The translations under genes were made by a program, and so were the position numbers. Of a DNA stretch of 64,000 bases, positions 33,131-41,640 are shown in pieces. The stretch spans positions 21,922,383-21,986,382 of the forward strand of contig NC_049984.1 of the NCBI RefSeq assembly GCF_000003815.2. Direction: 5' to 3'. How positions within the stretch are numbered: position 1 is the first letter of the stretch; the number at the start of each line of letters is the position of its first letter. The DNA comes from Branchiostoma floridae. Taxonomy: Eukaryota > Chordata > Leptocardii > Amphioxiformes > Branchiostomatidae. The notes under the pieces were generated by a model. That model was not told the origin of the DNA. It was given only the letters and a program-made list of their open reading frames with translations, and made no database searches.

Positions 33131-33676
33131 GGGGGGTGACGCTACCCACCTACAGATGTGCTCATGGTCAACATCTCTGGAGTCATTCCAACTGCACCAG
33201 AACAGATTTATTCCAAGTGGATACTTCTTGCTTTTGATTTTTCTTGAGAGTCAGAATGATAAGTTCATTTTGTTCTGTTTAAATGAATGTGGCATAAGTA
33301 ACAATGGCAAATATCCTTAGCTTCACATTGTGAATTTGTGTTTTCAAACTTGTTGAAAAGGTACCAGCGCAAGTGACTTGAACTTCTAGGCCTATCTACT
33401 TGGGTTGGCCCGCAGGAATGAAGATCGAGCAGCTGGCGCTGTCTGGTGGGGTGAGGCACCACGTGTACAACACGAAGATGAGCGATGCCCTGAACTAGCT
33501 CGGCGAAAGTGTCCTAGGCTGAAAACAAGTCCAGCCAGTTAGACAGACTGGGAAATACACAGGTATGTGTATGTATAAAATAGACTACAAACTGTACTTC
33601 AGTTCTACGGTATTAGAAGGGCTATACACAGCTGTTGATCACACTATTTTAATTTCATTTATACTGTTCTAATCAG

Positions 33677-33808
33677 GAGAACTGATTGGGGCGGAGTACC
33701 TGTTTGACCAGACAGGCAAGGTACTCCAGGATGGCGCCTTGGACCAGGAGGACCCCGATGACGGCACAGCAGAGGACAGCACTGTTGCACAAGCCACCAC
33801 TTTCAATG
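33677..33808 (+). CDS. DUF6729-type gene copy 1, 'GELIGAEYLF' exon
   Basis: 132 bp between TTCTAATCAG and GTGAGT. Reads 'GELIGAEYLFDQTGKVLQDG' followed by an acidic stretch. Its paralogous exon is 37,410-37,571 (GELLGIEYLFAQTGRQLED). Open and with intact splice sites, unlike the neighbouring blocks. Confidence 0.55.
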
Positions 33809-33939
33809 GTGAGTGTTGCCACAAGAACATGACTTACTGCCTTAATTACAACATGAACCTTGTAAATCCTTAATTGTTGTCAATGTATCACTGGTTATTC
33901 TAATTTCATAACCTTATATTATCGTTATATATGTCATCA

Positions 33940-34370
33940 TGGTTTATGAGAATGGAGGAGCCTTTAACTTGCTTAAATCGCTGGACCTGTCCGTGGGCCA
34001 GTACACCCTGCTATGCATGGCCACGACCAAGCTGCAGGCGGCGGCCGGGGCAGCGAAGCCCGCCAAGACTACGTCGAAATCACATTTTCTTGATGTTGTT
34101 TTATCTGCTTTTTTCCCCTGTGCAATGGCCCAACACAAGCCGTCTGGTGGAGTCTGTCTATCTGCAGCTCTGCATCTTACATACGTATCCAAAGAAGAGT
34201 GGAGGAAATACGAGTCGGTGGGCTCTCATATCATGAGAGATAACGGACAAATCCGCCTGCTGGGGGTGAGCAGCCACAGACTGATGACAGACACACCTCT
34301 GCAGCTGTATGAGATCAACCACCAAAAGCTGACCCAGTGGTTTCATACAGCCGTATCCTATTGGATATAA
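33940..34370 (+). pseudogene. DUF6729-type gene copy 1, 'AAKPAKTTSK' exon(s)
   Basis: Reads 'DLSVGQYTLLCMATTKLQAA', 'GAAKPAKTTSKSHFLDVVLS', then in a shifted frame 'SRLVESVYLQLCILHTYPKK', then back to 'GQIRLLGVSSHRLMTD' and 'PLQLYEINHQKLTQWF'. The last block is paralogous to 38,095-38,175 in copy 2 (TLQLFDINHRTLTA). Two compensating shifts near 34,140 and 34,200 indicate decay. Confidence 0.5.
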
Positions 34371-34704
34371 TTTAATACAATAACTTGTTTGGAGCCAGTG
34401 CTGATTAAAAATCAAAAGTCACGTTTTAGTATAGATATCTTATTGAGTGTGTGTGTCCGGAATGTGTATCCATTGCAACGCGTTAACTTAATGAGTCCTT
34501 CACATCGGATATTATTCCGGTATCACAAACGGCAGAAGAAAGCAGAGCGACAGGTACTGCTCCTTATGGAACTTCACTTCAGTATGTTATTCCAGTGTTC
34601 ATTCTCTAGTCTAGACAGACTCAAGGGGCGGCTAGTTGTGTCCCAGCATATACTTTTAGAGTACCCGCGACCACAAACTGGTAAAGAAAGAAAAGGACCC
34701 TAGA

Positions 34705-34925
34705 GGACCAAAACGGCCGTGTCAAAAGAAAGTACTTCCGGAAGTCTGGATGTAATATTTGTTCAAAATGTAGCAAGCCTGTAACAAAATAGTATGGCCG
34801 TAGCAGGTTTGGAAGGGAAAGTTTTTGCGCTGTAAAATCCTCCTTAACTGTTCAGGAGTGCTTGGCTGAAAAAAGGAGCTTAAAGTCTGTGTATAGGACA
34901 AACTCCCCACGAGCCACATTTGTTC
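34705..34925 (+). pseudogene. DUF6729-type gene copy 1, terminal Cys-rich exon
   Basis: Plus frame 'GRVKRKYFRKSGCNICSKCS', 'KPVTK', a TAG stop, then 'YGRSRFGRESFCAVKSSLTV' and 'QECLAEKRS'. Cys pairs (CNICSKC ... FCAV) and the final 'W/CLAEKR' match the exon at about 38,570-38,750 in copy 2 (NKCSSC ... TFCASV ... EEWLAQKR). Probably a small Zn-binding domain. The in-frame TAG disables it. Confidence 0.5.
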
Positions 34926-34969
34926 GATCTGGATAAAGATTATACCTTTCTGCTTTGGGATGACATAGA

Positions 34970-35610
34970 CTTATGATAATAATGTACGGACGTTTAAAAC
35001 AGGTCCTACTCTTTGTTTCCTTATGAATGATACTGTATTATGTATGGATGTTCAAAACAGGGCATGGAGGCTGCCTGACTGCCTAGCTGTGTACATGGTC
35101 ATCCCAGACAAGTTGAAGCTGATAAAAGGTGGTGGGGGGTGTTGTTATGCTATGGCTGCTGGTGTGTGCGTACATAGATCTCACGGAAGTGTTCTCGATC
35201 AAATGCTGCGAGTGCTTCCAGGAACTTTTCAAGTGATATTTATATATTGATTATATATGGACGTGCAAAACAAGTCCTTCTCTACATTATAAATGATGCT
35301 TAAATATTGAATAGGTAGTAGTAGTAGTAGTATATATGTATGTATGGGCGTTAAAAACAAGTCCTGTCCCATATCTACTTATAAACGATCTCTATATATA
35401 GATTATGTATGTACGTTCAGAAAAGGTCCTACTGTACTGCTTCTTATAAATAATGTTATGTATTATGTACATTTATATCTGCTTATCAATGATGTATGTA
35501 CTCAAAATAGGTCCTACTCTGCATCTACTTGATCAAAGATGATGCACATTATCATGTATGGACGTTCAAAACTCAAAAGTCCTACGCTACTTCCACAGGC
35601 CCTTCTTCCT
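34970..35610 (+). repeat. About 60-bp minisatellite (right copy)
   Basis: Diverged units of 'ATTATGTATGGACGTTCAAA', 'ACAGGTCCTACTCT', 'CATCTGCTTATAAATGATG'. This is the reverse complement of the array at 8,880-9,240. A 190-bp non-repetitive segment (about 35,060-35,250) interrupts it. It begins just after the end of DUF6729 copy 1. Confidence 0.75.
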
Positions 35611-35814
35611 GTGAATGCCATATAGGATGTGGGCTGTTCAACTGAGATGTGTCAAGACATTGTGCAGCAAAAAGAGCTATTAAGTAATGTTCTTGTGTAT
35701 TTTTTTTCACATACAAGTGTACAGAAAATATTAAACATTCTTATATAATTGGAGTTTTACAGAGTTACATGTTCCATTAATTCCCTACCCACATTCTCAC
35801 GCAGGTAAGCCATC

Positions 35815-36115
35815 ACAAGACGGTGAGGCTAGACCTTGACGTTGACGGGTGGTACTACACGGCCACAGAGTACCCTGAGTGCAAAGATTACACTAAGAAG
35901 GTTGCGGCATGGTCTGGTGACATTCTGCGACAGCTCGATGCCGGGTCAGCTAACTCAGGAATCAGATCCTGGAGCAGCACAGTGAGGTCTATACCTGCAG
36001 CATTGTCTGCACTACCTGACCGACTGTGAGCAGTTCATCAGTCCCCTGGTGGCACGTCAGACCTTTGCCTCACCTCCAGCCCATGAAAGTGGCTGCTGGC
36101 AGTGTACGGTGCACA
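35815..36115 (+). pseudogene. DUF6729-type gene copy 2, 5' part
   Basis: Reads 'VRLDLDVDGWYYTATEYPEC', 'KKVAAWSGDILRQLD', then with shifts 'LTDCEQFISPLVARQTFASP' and 'KWLLAVYG'. 'LD+DG.Y..ATEY.EC..C.KK.AAWS..IL.QLD' is the start of DUF6729 as I remember it. The 'KWLLAVY' block corresponds to 'RWLLTVY' in copy 1. The frame then breaks, and a PIF/Harbinger transposase occupies 36.19-36.78 kb. Confidence 0.5.
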
Positions 36116-36189
36116 CTGTGCAATGCAGAGTTCTACAAACGGTTCAGAATGAAAAAGTGGCACATTTCAGATTATTTGTGACAAGCTCG

Positions 36190-36372
36190 ACCCGGTCCTG
36201 GAAATGAGGGACACTCGGATGCAGCCGGCAATGCCAATAAGCAAGCGACTGGCGACCGGCAAATATTGGCTAGCCTCTGGAGACCGGATGAGGAGTGTTG
36301 CGGACATCTTCGGAGTCAGGTTCGGTTTGCGTCATTGTCCACGAAGCGTGTAACGCCATAAACCTAGTATTG
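36190..36372 (+). pseudogene. PIF/Harbinger transposase, helix-turn-helix exon
   Basis: Reads 'MQPAMPISKRLATGKYWLAS', 'GDRMRSVADIFGV' and, after a +1 shift, 'SVCVIVHEACNAINLVL'. This parallels the HARBI1-like stretch 'I....+.A..L..LA....+R.+A..FGV..STV..IV.E...A+'. The single frameshift at about 36,325 is the main lesion. Confidence 0.5.
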
Positions 36373-36400
36373 TTCTGAGACTATCTTTCCTACTAGACAG

Positions 36401-36578
36401 AAGTCAAAAGAAACGAGATCCAGGGCTACAAGGAGAGGTGGGGGTTTCCCCAGTGTGCAGAAGCGATAGACGGATCACACATCCCTATCAAAGCACCATC
36501 AAAGGATCACACTGATTTCTTCAACAGAAAGGGATATCACTCTGTCCTCCTACAAGGGGTGATTGACCACATGTCTAG
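36401..36578 (+). CDS. PIF/Harbinger transposase DDE exon (intact)
   Basis: 178 bp open between CTAGACAG and AG|GTATGT. Reads 'EIQGYKERWGFPQCAEAIDG', 'SHIPIKAPSKDHTDFFNRKG', 'YHSVLLQGVIDHMSR'. This is the HARBI1-type DDE_Tnp_4 start: 'GFP.C.GAIDG.HI.I.AP......+.NRKG+.S+..Q...D'. The first catalytic Asp lies in AIDGSH. Intact splice sites and frame suggest a relatively recent insertion into the DUF6729-type gene copy 2. Confidence 0.65.
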
Positions 36579-36659
36579 GTATGTTTCCCACAGTTTGTTA
36601 GTATCTATCCCATCATGACTGCATAAGGAAATATTCATTTGGGCGCTAACGTAAATAGA

Positions 36660-36780
36660 CCGTGCCAAGGATGAACAATTTTGTGGAACATTCATTTCTG
36701 TGGAAAGGTTCACTGTAAGACATCATGGTAATGCCCGGGAGCGAACATGACGAGAGAGGAACCTTGCTTCCTCAGGTACG
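36660..36780 (+). pseudogene. PIF/Harbinger transposase, downstream fragment
   Basis: Contains 'MPGSEHDER', the counterpart of the Harbinger 'WPGSVHDARV' block carrying a second conserved acidic/His motif. Surrounding frames are broken. The catalytic Glu region was not found by 37,000. Confidence 0.4.
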
Positions 36781-37039
36781 GATCGATTTCTGCCATCGAT
36801 TGATACATTTTGTACTTAAATATTGAATCCGTGCCATGCATCATATGAGAAATTTTAAGAAAAAAAATGTTACAGAGATACACTATTACTGCTGTTCAGA
36901 TCTTTTGTAAGTACGCCAAGCTTGCAAGGCTTATGTAATTTGTTTCGTCATTTGTCATGAGTAGGACAAGCAGCGACGCAATTCTCAGCTGCCTGCAGGA
37001 TTTCCGCCGTACATTGAGACTGGAAAGGTGATTGCCATG

Positions 37040-37260
37040 CCTCTCGCTTTGTCACGAAGAAGGAGCTGGCACTACATTGCTGCCGTACAACACGGGGAAC
37101 CGAGGAGACCACCCGTCTGATCGACGAACTGATTAAGACTTACGACGGCCCCCAAGGTACGGACACCACGGGCGTTCCTCTCCTGGACCACGACAAAGTC
37201 ACCAATGAGTGGGCCCAGCAGCGGCGCCAACCAGGCCAGCGAGGCGGTGCTGGGTAAACC
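37040..37260 (+). pseudogene. DUF6729-type gene copy 2, 'TRLIDELI' block
   Basis: Reads '(V)TKKELALHC' then, after a shift, 'CRTTRGTEETTRLIDELIKT', 'GTDTTGVPLLDHDKVTNEWA' and 'QQRRQ'. This is the block that precedes the 'GELLG' exon in the family ('ELALHCRRRTRG.EET..LI..L+......D..GVPL+D'). It resumes copy 2 downstream of the Harbinger insertion. Confidence 0.5.
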
Positions 37261-37409
37261 CTTGTGTCTGGACTTCAGGCCACCAGGCAGTACAGTATAA
37301 TAATTGTATTATTCTAAGTATTGTACCATTCTATTTCATTATGATTATGTTGTTATGTTTTGGATCATCAGAGATGACACTGTGTGCATTGAATGTTGAT
37401 CCAACACAG

Positions 37410-37571
37410 GGGAGCTGCTCGGGATAGAGTACCTGTTTGCCCAGACAGGCAGACAGTTGGAGGACATCTGTCTCGACCCCGATGTACCAGACGGCCTGGA
37501 GAAGACCGAGGTGGATCCCGACAAAGGATTCGAGAATCTGGATGCGGAGGATCTCGCTATCTGTACCATCG
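37410..37571 (+). CDS. DUF6729-type gene copy 2, 'GELLGIEYLF' exon
   Basis: 162 bp between CCAACACAG and GTATGTAC. Reads 'GELLGIEYLFAQTGRQLEDI' then 'DPDVPDGLEKTEVDPDKGFE' and an acidic end. Intact and paralogous to 33,677-33,808. Confidence 0.55.
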
Positions 37572-37719
37572 GTATGTACGTTTGTATTCAGACCTGACCT
37601 GGTCTTTTGTCAAATGTTCTACATTGCTAAACTCTGGGATTATGAGTTAACCGCTGAGGGCTAAGCCCAACAGCATGGTAATAAATGCCCGTTCTAAAAG
37701 TATGGTTGGTGATGTTAAC

Positions 37720-37856
37720 AATTCATTTCCAAAACGACTCCCCGACTCCGACAAGGAGAGGCTGAGCTACTCCGCACGCTATCATAAGAAGCTCTCCAAG
37801 GGGAGGTTCAAAGCCTCCAAGTCTTCCTCCATTGCTGGTGTGGAAAGTGTGAAGCA
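37720..37856 (+). CDS. DUF6729-type gene copy 2, basic exon
   Basis: Reads 'PKRLPDSDKERLSYSARYHK', 'KLSKGRFKASKSSSIAGVES' and 'VK', ending at a GTGAGT donor. Strongly basic (Lys/Arg/Ser). Acceptor not certain. The corresponding exon of copy 1 was not found. Confidence 0.45.
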
Positions 37857-38059
37857 GTGAGTAGCCCCTTCCAGAAAGATATTACAGTATACGAACACAT
37901 TGACAGAAAAATTGACCTTCTACACTCATTAATCATGTTCCTTCCATTCTAAATATTGTGTAAATTCTTATTTTCCTGCAGGTGCGTGGGCTGTGTGCGG
38001 ACCATCCCTCAGCCACCAATACCGCTGTAGGGGTGACGACGCAGTGTTGGTCTGAGATT

Positions 38060-38180
38060 TTAAAGGAATACCTTCACATCACACATCAAGGAGTTGGTCC
38101 AGTCCAGTGCCCGTCTGATGTCGCAGACCACGCTACAGCTGTTTGACATCAACCACCGCACCCTCACCGCAGTGGTAAGT
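38060..38180 (+). pseudogene. DUF6729-type gene copy 2, 'LFDINHRTLTAW' block
   Basis: Reads 'IKELVQSSARLMSQTTLQLF', 'DINHRTLTA' and then 'YNKR' from the next exon after the acceptor at about 38,310. Paralogous to 'LMTDTPLQLYEINHQKLTQWF' of copy 1. Confidence 0.45.
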
Positions 38181-38309
38181 TCGCAAAAGTTTCCATTAAA
38201 ACTTGATATGTATCATACCTCAGAACGCAGTAAGTTGAGGCTTCATAAAAAGCAAAGAGAATGGATGATACCTCTACTGTAGTGTAAATAGTTGCCCCTC
38301 GTGTTTCAG

Positions 38310-38870
38310 GTACAACAAGCGGCTCTGCTGTGCCCACTCCACACCCTTGTTCCAAGCCGGAGCACATTGTGCCAGCTGCCAGTCAGCCCTTTGTGTTCCC
38401 GTGCCCTCCCAACACTGCCGTGCAGGCTACCAACATCCGTCGTGTGCCTGCGCTTGCACCACCAGTAGTGACGCCACAGCAGCTGGGACGCGGCTACATC
38501 CCACCTGTAGCTGCCAACTTCCAGCAGCACCTGTTTCAAGGTCGACCTAGTCCTACCACAGGAAGAGGGCTCTGGAGGCGGAGCAGGGAAAGTCCAGGCG
38601 GAAGTACACGCGGAATGCTACAGTTAATAAGTGTTCTTCTTGTCGCCAATCCAAAAAGTAGTTTGGCCAGTCGCTTTGGGCAGGAGACATTCTGTGCGAG
38701 TGTTTCTTCCTTTAGTGTGGAGGAATGGCTGGCACAGAAAAGAGCATATCATTGGGTAGGTGTCAACGTCAGCCGACAAAAGGACACTCAAGTGTCCAAC
38801 TCCTGGACAGGTAAATTGTCTATCTCCATTATATTGTTGATACTTAGACCACAGCAAATGCCATGATTGT
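38310..38870 (+). pseudogene. DUF6729-type gene copy 2, Pro-rich and Cys-rich 3' exons
   Basis: A Pro/Val-rich linker ('PPNTAVQATNIRRVPALAPP', 'QQLGRGYIPPVAANFQQHLF') leads to 'SRRKYTRNATVNKCSSCRQS' and, across a shift and a stop, 'RFGQETFCASVSSFSVEEWL' with 'AQKR'. The last part is the same small Cys-rich domain as 34,705-34,925. Frameshifted. Confidence 0.5.
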
Positions 38871-39024
38871 ATGAAGGTTTTCTTATTTATTGTAATTATC
38901 CAATATTGTTTAGTTAGTAGAGTATTGAGATTTATTGGTTGTCTTGTAGTTAATATTTGACCATACTAAAGTCACCGTACTTTTTGTTGTGTCAATAAAG
39001 CTTGAGACGTTGAGAAAGAAAAGT

Positions 39025-39153
39025 CTGTCCCTTCGCGACAAGCCTGCCCCCGACACCATCCAGTTTGGCCAGTACCGGGGTCGTTCTTTGCGGAGGTTGT
39101 GTGAGAATGACATGGGCTACGCAATAAGAAAAATAACTGGTCCAGCGCCGTAA
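39025..39153 (+). pseudogene. DUF6729-type gene copy 2, C-terminal 'FGQYRG' domain
   Basis: Reads 'SLRDKPAPDTIQFGQYRGRS', 'LRRLCENDMGYAIRKITGPA' and a TAA stop. 'I.FG.Y+G+++.WL.END+GYA' is a short conserved domain that in my memory ends many DUF6729-type proteins. 43 codons. The Trp expected at 'RWL' is Arg. Confidence 0.5.
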
Positions 39154-39189
39154 CGTGATGTTTAATCGGGTTTTGGGGTGAAGATAGGA

Positions 39190-39440
39190 TTCAAAACAAA
39201 GTGGAGACTCACAAAAAGACGGAGGCATACATGGAGATTGCCGACTGTCTAAATCAGGAAGGGTACAACAGAACCTACAAACAAGTCATTTAAAGGATCC
39301 GTGACCCAAAATATTCCTACTGACGAAACCAGGACTCAAACAACAAGAGCGGCAATGGTAGAAGCACCTGGGAGTTTTTCGATCTCATTCACTCCTTCCT
39401 GGGTAATCACGCTGCCACGTGCACCTAGCCAGTGTATCAG
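39190..39440 (+). pseudogene. Myb/SANT-like DNA-binding domain fragment
   Basis: Reads 'THKKTEAYMEIADCLNQEGY', 'NRTYKQV', then, across two stops/shifts, 'IRDPKYSY', 'DSNNKSGNGRSTWEFFDLIH', 'SFLGNHAATCAPS'. This matches the MSANTD-type trihelix pattern ('...+Y..IA..L...GY.RT..QC..K+K.L...Y...+D.N.KSG.GR.T..FF..+...LG'). Such proteins are the second ORF of PIF/Harbinger elements, so it may belong with the Harbinger transposase at 36.2-36.8 kb. Confidence 0.6.
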
Positions 39441-40790
39441 GTCGAGTAAGTTATAATCTAATATATGTTGCAACAAATTGTATGCACGAGACTGATGGTC
39501 AGAGCCATGGAAAGACATTTTACTATTTTCATTTCTCAACATAATAACCATTTCTTATGTAGCCGCCCAAATCTCTCCCCGTATTACAGGTATTGACCAG
39601 TTATTACAAGACTTCAGATTTGCCGACCAATTAGCAGAGCGACTCACTTTGGCCACCACAGATTTTGGATCCAGTGAAACGTCCCTTTTTTTAGGTCCCC
39701 ACTCCATTTTACCAGACCCAACGGATTAAAATAAGTGGGCTAGGTTGCTACTGTTTCTATGTAGATATAGGGGGTGAAAATGAAATTCACACCTATGTCA
39801 TAGAAGAGTTAGATTGGGTGAAAAGTAATGTGCATGTAATTTTTGGGCTCCCTTACAAGTCATTTTTTTTTTAACTATAGGGATTAGCGTTGAAAGAATG
39901 ATGTCATTTTTAACTGTAATGCAATGTGGTATTTTCACTTTATCAGAATTGTCAGTGTTACTGTTATATCAACACCATTCAGTCCATTTGTACCAAGTCT
40001 GCCAAGTTGAATAAAATTTGATTTTATATCAGACTAGCAGCTTTTTTTGTTTTAGCTACCAGGCCCCAGTTGCTTGGCCTGGGGTACCTTGCATACTCAT
40101 CCATTCGTAACAACCTTTGAGTCCAGATTCACTGCAATTGTTAAAAGAAATTCCGTCTGGACAGTATGCCAGGCATTGATTGTGCAGAGATAAAAAGACA
40201 AAAACATTTAGACGAGTGTTAACATTCCAACTGTATGCTATTCCTCCAGCACAATTAGACGACAAAGAACAATCTTTGTAAATGAAAAATAAATAGATTC
40301 CCCTCTTCAACATTTGCAAGACAACAGAGAACGAGGAACAAATGTTCGAAAGTTCTGCGAGGTTGAAAAACGTTCGGGAAAGAGTTGAGAGACTCCTGTA
40401 CTAGTATGTGATCAAGACGAATAGCAACATTCATTATTTTAAAACATGTATAACTGGAATTCCAAGAAACGTACACAAGTCAAATGCAGCAAATCATATA
40501 TTAGCAATAGCCTTGTATTCTATATTTAAAACAAGGGTAATATACAAAAATGACATGTTTTGGAAAAACAGATCGTTTTACAGAGTTCTACAAAAACGCT
40601 ATAAAATGTCATAATTACAGAAGGTAAATTGTCGGAAGCTAGAGCTTGACAATATGTGGAGAGCTAATCCCTTTAATGATGTGAGTGTACAATACTGGGT
40701 TTGTATACTTGTAAATAACGTTCGTAGACAGGACCATGAAAAGTAAATAAAAATGAACAAGGGCAGAAAATGTGAAACCAATTTGTAGCC
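39441..40790. other. No gene recognised
   Basis: AT-rich DNA without coding signal, possibly the 3' flank of transposon copies. Confidence 0.35.
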
Positions 40791-40793
40791 TTG

Positions 40794-40929
40794 ACATCCA
40801 GTAAACCCATCTAACTAAGCCGATCAAGCCTCCACTGAGCCAGAGGCACAGTCCCCGAAGTCTGGGTTTCCAAGAGGCTTGACAGCTGTAACACTAGACC
40901 TGACTAATACCCTGAGTAAACTGGATGTC
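40794..40929 (+). mobile_element. About 140-bp MITE-like repeat, copy 2
   Basis: Same family and orientation as 27,687-27,828. Ends ACATCCAGTAAAC and GTAAACTGGATGT are inverted. Confidence 0.7.
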
Positions 40930-41281
40930 TTGCTATACCAATGGGTATTTGGAATGTTACCTGATTTTGTATTCCTCTTATACTGTCACCTATATTCCCA
41001 TTTGGATGTGTCTGACGGACCCATAGGAGAAACTATTGCTGTTCGCATTCATTGGTTGTGTTTTAGCAATCAAAAAGAACAACTGCCAGATGATGGTACT
41101 GGCTAGTGTAGCTTTGTGCTACAGCTTTGTTATCGTGGCCTAGCTGAGAGGTTAGCAGCACTTGATAACAGAAACCAAATTTTACAAGCATGAAAATCAC
41201 CAAAAAATATCGTCCGCAATCTCCTGGTTCTTCTAATAGAAACAACTGCGCCAACAATGTCGAGAATTTCCGACTAAAACA

Positions 41282-41640
41282 TTGTTTACCCAAGACCGAC
41301 GCCAGAGATATCCCTCCCAGGCTGCTGCCATGACTCAAATGAAAACGACTCCAACCTACCGACACCTCACCAGAAACAAGACCGAACCCACATGTGCTAA
41401 CTTGTCAAAGAAACAGTTATACGACACAATAACTAACAAAGGTTTAGAGCCCAAACCAGGACAAAATACGACGAAAAATTCTCGTAAGACAAGGCCCCAC
41501 CCTCACCTCGCCATGGCCGCCCTGAACTGAACACATGCAGCGGACTTGTGGACCGAAGGACTTCTCTTTTGATATCAGTGCGCGCAAACAACTGGAATGC
41601 CGCTAAAATCCAAACCAAATACTTACGCACAAATTACAAC
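41282..41640 (+). other. Open frame in a dispersed repeat, unrecognised
   Basis: Plus frame with 'TPTYRHLTRNKTEPTCANLS', 'KKQLYDTITNKGLEPKPGQN' and a basic Pro-rich end. Neighbouring sequence at about 41,742-41,790 recurs at 29,110-29,160, so this may be part of an interspersed element. No known domain. Confidence 0.3.

Larger units (their letters stand above)
32223..34925 (+). pseudogene. DUF6729-type transposon gene, copy 1 (decayed)
   Basis: Ordered blocks of one remembered multi-exon family: 'LTYRLACDIRVIRLLRQRGL' (32,223-32,344, end of DUF6729), 'RWLLTVYLRDIKDRL' (about 32,457), 'ILKLDSTNK' (about 32,542), 'AGTASWVTNVGNERGEVLMS' (to about 32,700), 'VILYVDSKCC', 'LHIRLDVWHFLRRLAIGC', 'IFEWSDEDLK', 'GVTLPTYRCAHG' (about 33,137), 'RRNEDRAAGA' (about 33,410), exon 33,677-33,808, exon about 33,940-34,370 and a terminal Cys-rich exon about 34,705-34,925. 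Several frameshifts, stops and a 164-bp internal duplication make it non-functional. The conserved Asp-bearing blocks could belong to a nuclease or transposase core, but that is inference. Protein function is undescribed to my knowledge. Confidence 0.55.

Noticed and set aside
5184-39153. A single giant intact transposon spanning 5-39 kb
   Set aside because: The interior contains many unrelated, differently decayed elements on one strand, and no matching outer termini or target duplication could be shown. Kept only as a hypothesis for the inverted minisatellite blocks.
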